A stretch of DNA of 7,478 nucleotides, from contig CAMWUF010000043.1 in NCBI GenBank assembly GCA_947177375.1, positions 1 to 7,478 on the forward strand, in the 5' to 3' direction. Each line of letters starts with the position of its first letter. The first letter of the stretch is position 1. This document shows, in pieces, positions 5,520 to 7,478 of the stretch. The DNA comes from an uncultured Ruminococcus sp. (GTDB taxonomy: Bacteria > Bacillota > Clostridia > Oscillospirales > Ruminococcaceae). A program made the translations under genes and the position numbers. Below the pieces are notes generated by a model, which searched no databases, was not told where the DNA came from, and saw nothing but the letters and a program-made list of their open reading frames with translations.

Positions 5520-5762
5520 TTACCCAATTGTGTCCCTTCCTATTCCTTCTCCTTTACCTCCTCTACTATAGTAGTAGGAACAGCAGTATTGTTTCAAAAT
5601 CTGCTTTGTATCCGTATCAGCCAGTACAACTGAAGGACACTTACAACCACATTGTAGCGTGTATTCTTGCACAGCCTGTGCAAAATCGTCAAATTCCTCT
5701 ACATAGTCAAGTACCGTGCCGTTTTCATATTTATCATTTCTTGTATAGCAAACAATATACAT
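5520..5762 (-). CDS. Small conserved protein, paralogue 2
   Basis: An 80-residue unrecognised protein homologous to the 77-residue protein at 5141-5374. Shared are MYIVCYT, DDF.QAV.EYT..CG, VVLAD..T.QILKQ and cysteines at 5, 38 and 60. It has extra cysteines at 40, 42 and 61, giving CGCKC and CC pairs. Its C-terminal 20 residues (SYYYSRGGKGEGIGRDTIG) have no match in paralogue 1 and come from an unusual purine-rich - strand stretch (5537-5565), beside a perfect 12-bp palindrome CTACTATAGTAG (5563-5574). Start at ATG 5762 is chosen by alignment to paralogue 1, with GGTGA five bases upstream; the frame stays open to TTG 5774. It follows pgk by 54 bp. The function is unknown. Confidence 0.7.
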   Translation of the reverse strand: MYIVCYTRNDKYENGTVLDYVEEFDDFAQAVQEYTLQCGCKCPSVVLADTDTKQILKQYCCSYYYSRGGKGEGIGRDTIG

Positions 5763-5816
5763 ATCATTCACCAATTTAATTTCTCTAAAATCTCAGAATC
5801 CTGTAATTTAGATAAA

Positions 5817-7037
5817 TTACTTTTCAGCAATAACAGCTACACCTGGTAATACTTTTCCTTCGAGATATTCCAGAGAAGCACCACCACCAGTGGAAATATG
5901 ACTGATTTTATCTGCAAAGCCGAGTTTCTTAACAGCTGCTGCAGAATCGCCACCGCCTACAATCGTAGTTGCATCTGTTTCAGCAAGTGCCTGTGCAACT
6001 GCAATTGTACCTTTTGCGAGTGTTGGGTTTTCAAATACGCCCATTGGTCCATTCCAAACAACAGTTTTTGCAGTTTTTACAGCTTCTGCAAAAATTGCCT
6101 GTGTTTCTGTACCAATATCTAAGCCCATTTTGTCAGCAGGGATTTCATGAGAATTTACAACTTCTACAGCAATTTCTGCATCAATTGGATTTGGGAATTC
6201 ATTTGCAACAGTGGTATCAACTGGCAATAAGATTTTCTTGCCAAGAGATTCAGCCTTTGCAAGCATTTCTTTACAGTAATCCAGTTTTTCGTTATCTACT
6301 AAAGAATTGCCAATAGAACCGCCCTGTGCTTTAATAAACGTATATGCCATACCTCCGCCAATAATCAGGGTATCGCATTTTTCAAGCAGATTGGAAATAA
6401 CATTTAATTTGTCTGCTACTTTTGCACCACCCAGAATTGCAACAAATGGGCGTACTGGCTCTTCAACAGCATTGCCTAAATACTGAATTTCTTTTTGCAT
6501 TAAATAGCCAACAGCTGTTTGTTCTACAAATTTTGTGACACCTGCTGTAGAAGCATGCGCTCTGTGTGCAGAACCAAAAGCGTCCATGACGAAAATCTGA
6601 TTGTCAACCAATTCAGCCAATTCTTTGGAGAATTCTTCGCCATTCTTGGTTTCTTCTGCACCTCTGAATCTGGTATTTTCCAGTACAACAATTTCACCGT
6701 CATTCATTTCAGCAACAGCTTTTTTTGCATTTTCGCCAACAACAGTATCATCTTTTGCAAATACAACTTTTGCAGATACTAATTCTGCTAATCTTACAGC
6801 TGCTGGAGCGAGAGAAAATTTGTCTTCTGGGCCATTTTTTGGTTTACCCAGATGAGAACACAGAACAACTTTTGCTCCATTCTCAACAAGCTTGTTAATT
6901 GTTGGAAGTGCAGCTTGAATTCTGTTATCATCTGTGATAACACCTTCTTTGAGTGGGACATTGAAGTCCACTCTGACAAGAACCTTCTTGCCTTTTACGT
7001 CAATGTCTTCTACAGTTACTTTGTTTAAACCTGCCAT
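5817..7037 (-). CDS. pgk: Phosphoglycerate kinase
   Basis: Transfers phosphate from 1,3-bisphosphoglycerate to ADP in the cytosol. At 406 residues it is slightly longer than the usual 390-400. The substrate side shows RVDFNVPL (22-29), SHLGKP (the usual HLGRP with Lys), ENTRF and [13 protein letters not shown]. The hinge and nucleotide side show [40 protein letters not shown] and [11 protein letters not shown]. All signature blocks are present. The frame stays open for 58 further codons to 7211, but those cross the promoter and leader. The ATG at 7037 has AAAGGA about ten bases upstream and gives a family-like N-terminus. It is the first gene of the operon with the two small genes, tpiA and gpmI. 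Confidence 0.97.
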   Translation of the reverse strand: MAGLNKVTVEDIDVKGKKVLVRVDFNVPLKEGVITDDNRIQAALPTINKLVENGAKVVLCSHLGKPKNGPEDKFSLAPAAVRLAELVSAKVVFAKDDTVVGENAKKAVAEMNDGEIVVLENTRFRGAEETKNGEEFSKELAELVDNQIFVMDAFGSAHRAHASTAGVTKFVEQTAVGYLMQKEIQYLGNAVEEPVRPFVAILGGAKVADKLNVISNLLEKCDTLIIGGGMAYTFIKAQGGSIGNSLVDNEKLDYCKEMLAKAESLGKKILLPVDTTVANEFPNPIDAEIAVEVVNSHEIPADKMGLDIGTETQAIFAEAVKTAKTVVWNGPMGVFENPTLAKGTIAVAQALAETDATTIVGGGDSAAAVKKLGFADKISHISTGGGASLEYLEGKVLPGVAVIAEK

Positions 7038-7064
7038 TGTTATGACATCCTTTCCTATAAATTT

Positions 7065-7078
7065 GCCGTTAATACGGC
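7065..7078. promoter_or_regulatory. Small inverted repeat in the pgk leader
   Basis: GCCGT/ACGGC with a TAAT loop, a perfect 5-bp stem about 12 bases upstream of the pgk ribosome site and 30-40 bases into the leader. It could be a minor RNA hairpin affecting translation or an operator half. It stands out as G/C-rich in an A/T-rich leader, but it is short. Confidence 0.3.
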
Positions 7079-7122
7079 GTTTTAAATGCAGATAAAATCG
7101 CTCTGCAAAGCTTACAAGTATT

Positions 7123-7151
7123 ATTATACTACATTCTAAAATATTTTGCAA
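7123..7151 (-). promoter_or_regulatory. Sigma-A promoter of the pgk operon
   Basis: On the - strand a perfect TATAAT (7123-7128) lies 17 bp downstream of TTGCAA (7146-7151, 4 of 6 to consensus). The expected start near 7116 gives a leader of about 79 nt before the ATG at 7037. The region is A/T-rich upstream, as in strong glycolytic promoters. Confidence 0.75.
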
Positions 7152-7204
7152 TAGGAATTTGAAAAAAATTTGTAAATTTTCCCCAAATGATACAGATTTT
7201 GCAC

Positions 7205-7233
7205 TTGACAAAAATTAGTTTCTATGTTATGAT
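7205..7233 (+). promoter_or_regulatory. Near-consensus sigma-A promoter of the DUF4250 gene
   Basis: A perfect TTGACA (7205-7210), a 17-bp spacer and TATGAT (7228-7233, 5 of 6). The predicted start near 7240 leaves a leader of about 49 nt. It is divergent from the pgk promoter, with the two -35 boxes about 53 bp apart. Confidence 0.8.
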
Positions 7234-7288
7234 TAACCAAAAGAGAGGGAAAAATAATACTATTAAATTAAATTAGGAGCTGAATATC

Positions 7289-7465
7289 ATGAATTTACCA
7301 AATGACCCTGCGATTTTAGTAAGTTATGTCAATACACAGTTACGGGATTTTTATCCGTCTCTGGAAGAATTTTGCAAAGCGAATAATTACAATATGCAAG
7401 AAATTTTGAATAAACTTGCTACAATAGGCTATAGTTATGACGAAAAGCAGAACCGTTTCAAATAA
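7289..7465 (+). CDS. DUF4250 family protein
   Basis: A 58-residue protein beginning MNLPNDPAILVSYVNTQLRD. It then has the motifs FYPSLEEFC, a short helical middle, and IGYSYDEKQNRF at the end. These match the DUF4250 family of about 60-residue Firmicute proteins as I recall it: MNLPxDPxxLxSxVNTxLRDxYPSL at the start and GYxYDxxxNxF at the end. It looks complete. AGGAG at 7275-7279 is nine bases before the ATG, and a near-consensus promoter precedes it. The predicted fold is small and helical, without a signal peptide; the family function is unknown. It is divergent from pgk and appears monocistronic, with its stop 13 bases from the window edge. Confidence 0.85.
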   Translation: MNLPNDPAILVSYVNTQLRDFYPSLEEFCKANNYNMQEILNKLATIGYSYDEKQNRFK

Positions 7466-7478
7466 AACTGCATATAAT

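Noticed and set aside
5776..5816. Terminator between pgk and small gene 2
   Set aside because: Only an imperfect A/T hairpin (TCTAAA/TTTAGA) is present, without a T run; it is too weak to call.
5898..6855. Several + strand open frames opposite pgk
   Set aside because: They are overlapping shadows rich in Cys, Phe and Gln, as expected from antisense of A/T-rich coding DNA, with no start signals.
7038..7211. 58-codon N-terminal extension of the pgk frame
   Set aside because: It crosses the pgk promoter and leader, starts at TTG without a ribosome site, and has no PGK homology. The ATG at 7037 fits the family.
1..7478. CRISPR array, tRNA, rRNA or riboswitch
   Set aside because: No regularly spaced repeats, cloverleaf-like segments or recognisable riboswitch cores were seen on either strand.

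Overview
The window is low-GC DNA from a spore-forming Clostridia-type Firmicute. The Oscillospiraceae/Ruminococcus group is my best guess. The reasons are a spoIIR sporulation gene, a pgk/tpiA/gpmI glycolytic cluster, a DUF4250 microprotein, strong AGGAGG-type ribosome binding sites and A/T-rich spacers. Placement below class level is inference.

Left part (1-1504): spoIIR reads rightward and ends at a hairpin. It faces a leftward two-gene unit: a small exported protein with an Ada-type zinc-binding-like domain (1138-1419), then an AroQ/PchB-type chorismate mutase (822-1109). A good sigma-A-like promoter sits just upstream of this pair.

Middle part (1562-2724): this is an accessory island. 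A gene for a modified-DNA reader (a short beta-rich N-terminal module plus an SRA-like domain of the ScoMcrA type, 1745-2515) lies between two relatives of one miniature IS5-like element. The upstream copy (2566-2721, 156 bp) is well preserved, with 16-bp inverted repeats and TTA target duplications. The downstream copy (1565-1767, 203 bp) is decayed but still has TTA on both sides, and it has rewritten the C-terminus of the SRA-like protein. Both copies carry a remnant of the same transposase N-terminus in the same orientation.

Right part (2726-7465): a leftward glycolytic operon reads pgk, small gene 2, small gene 1, tpiA, gpmI. It starts from a clear promoter (-10 TATAAT at 7123-7128). The two small genes are paralogues of unknown function with three shared cysteines. 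A decayed copy of the pgk 3' end between them suggests they arose by tandem duplication of a pgk-tail plus small-gene unit. Divergently, a near-consensus promoter (TTGACA, 17 bp, TATGAT) drives a 58-residue DUF4250 protein.

The operon products act in lower glycolysis: TpiA interconverts the triose phosphates, Pgk makes 3-phosphoglycerate and ATP, and GpmI makes 2-phosphoglycerate. gap and eno are not in the window. The most unusual items are the SRA-like gene bracketed by miniature elements, the duplicated cysteine-containing small proteins inside the glycolytic operon, and the repeat-bearing exported metal-site protein.
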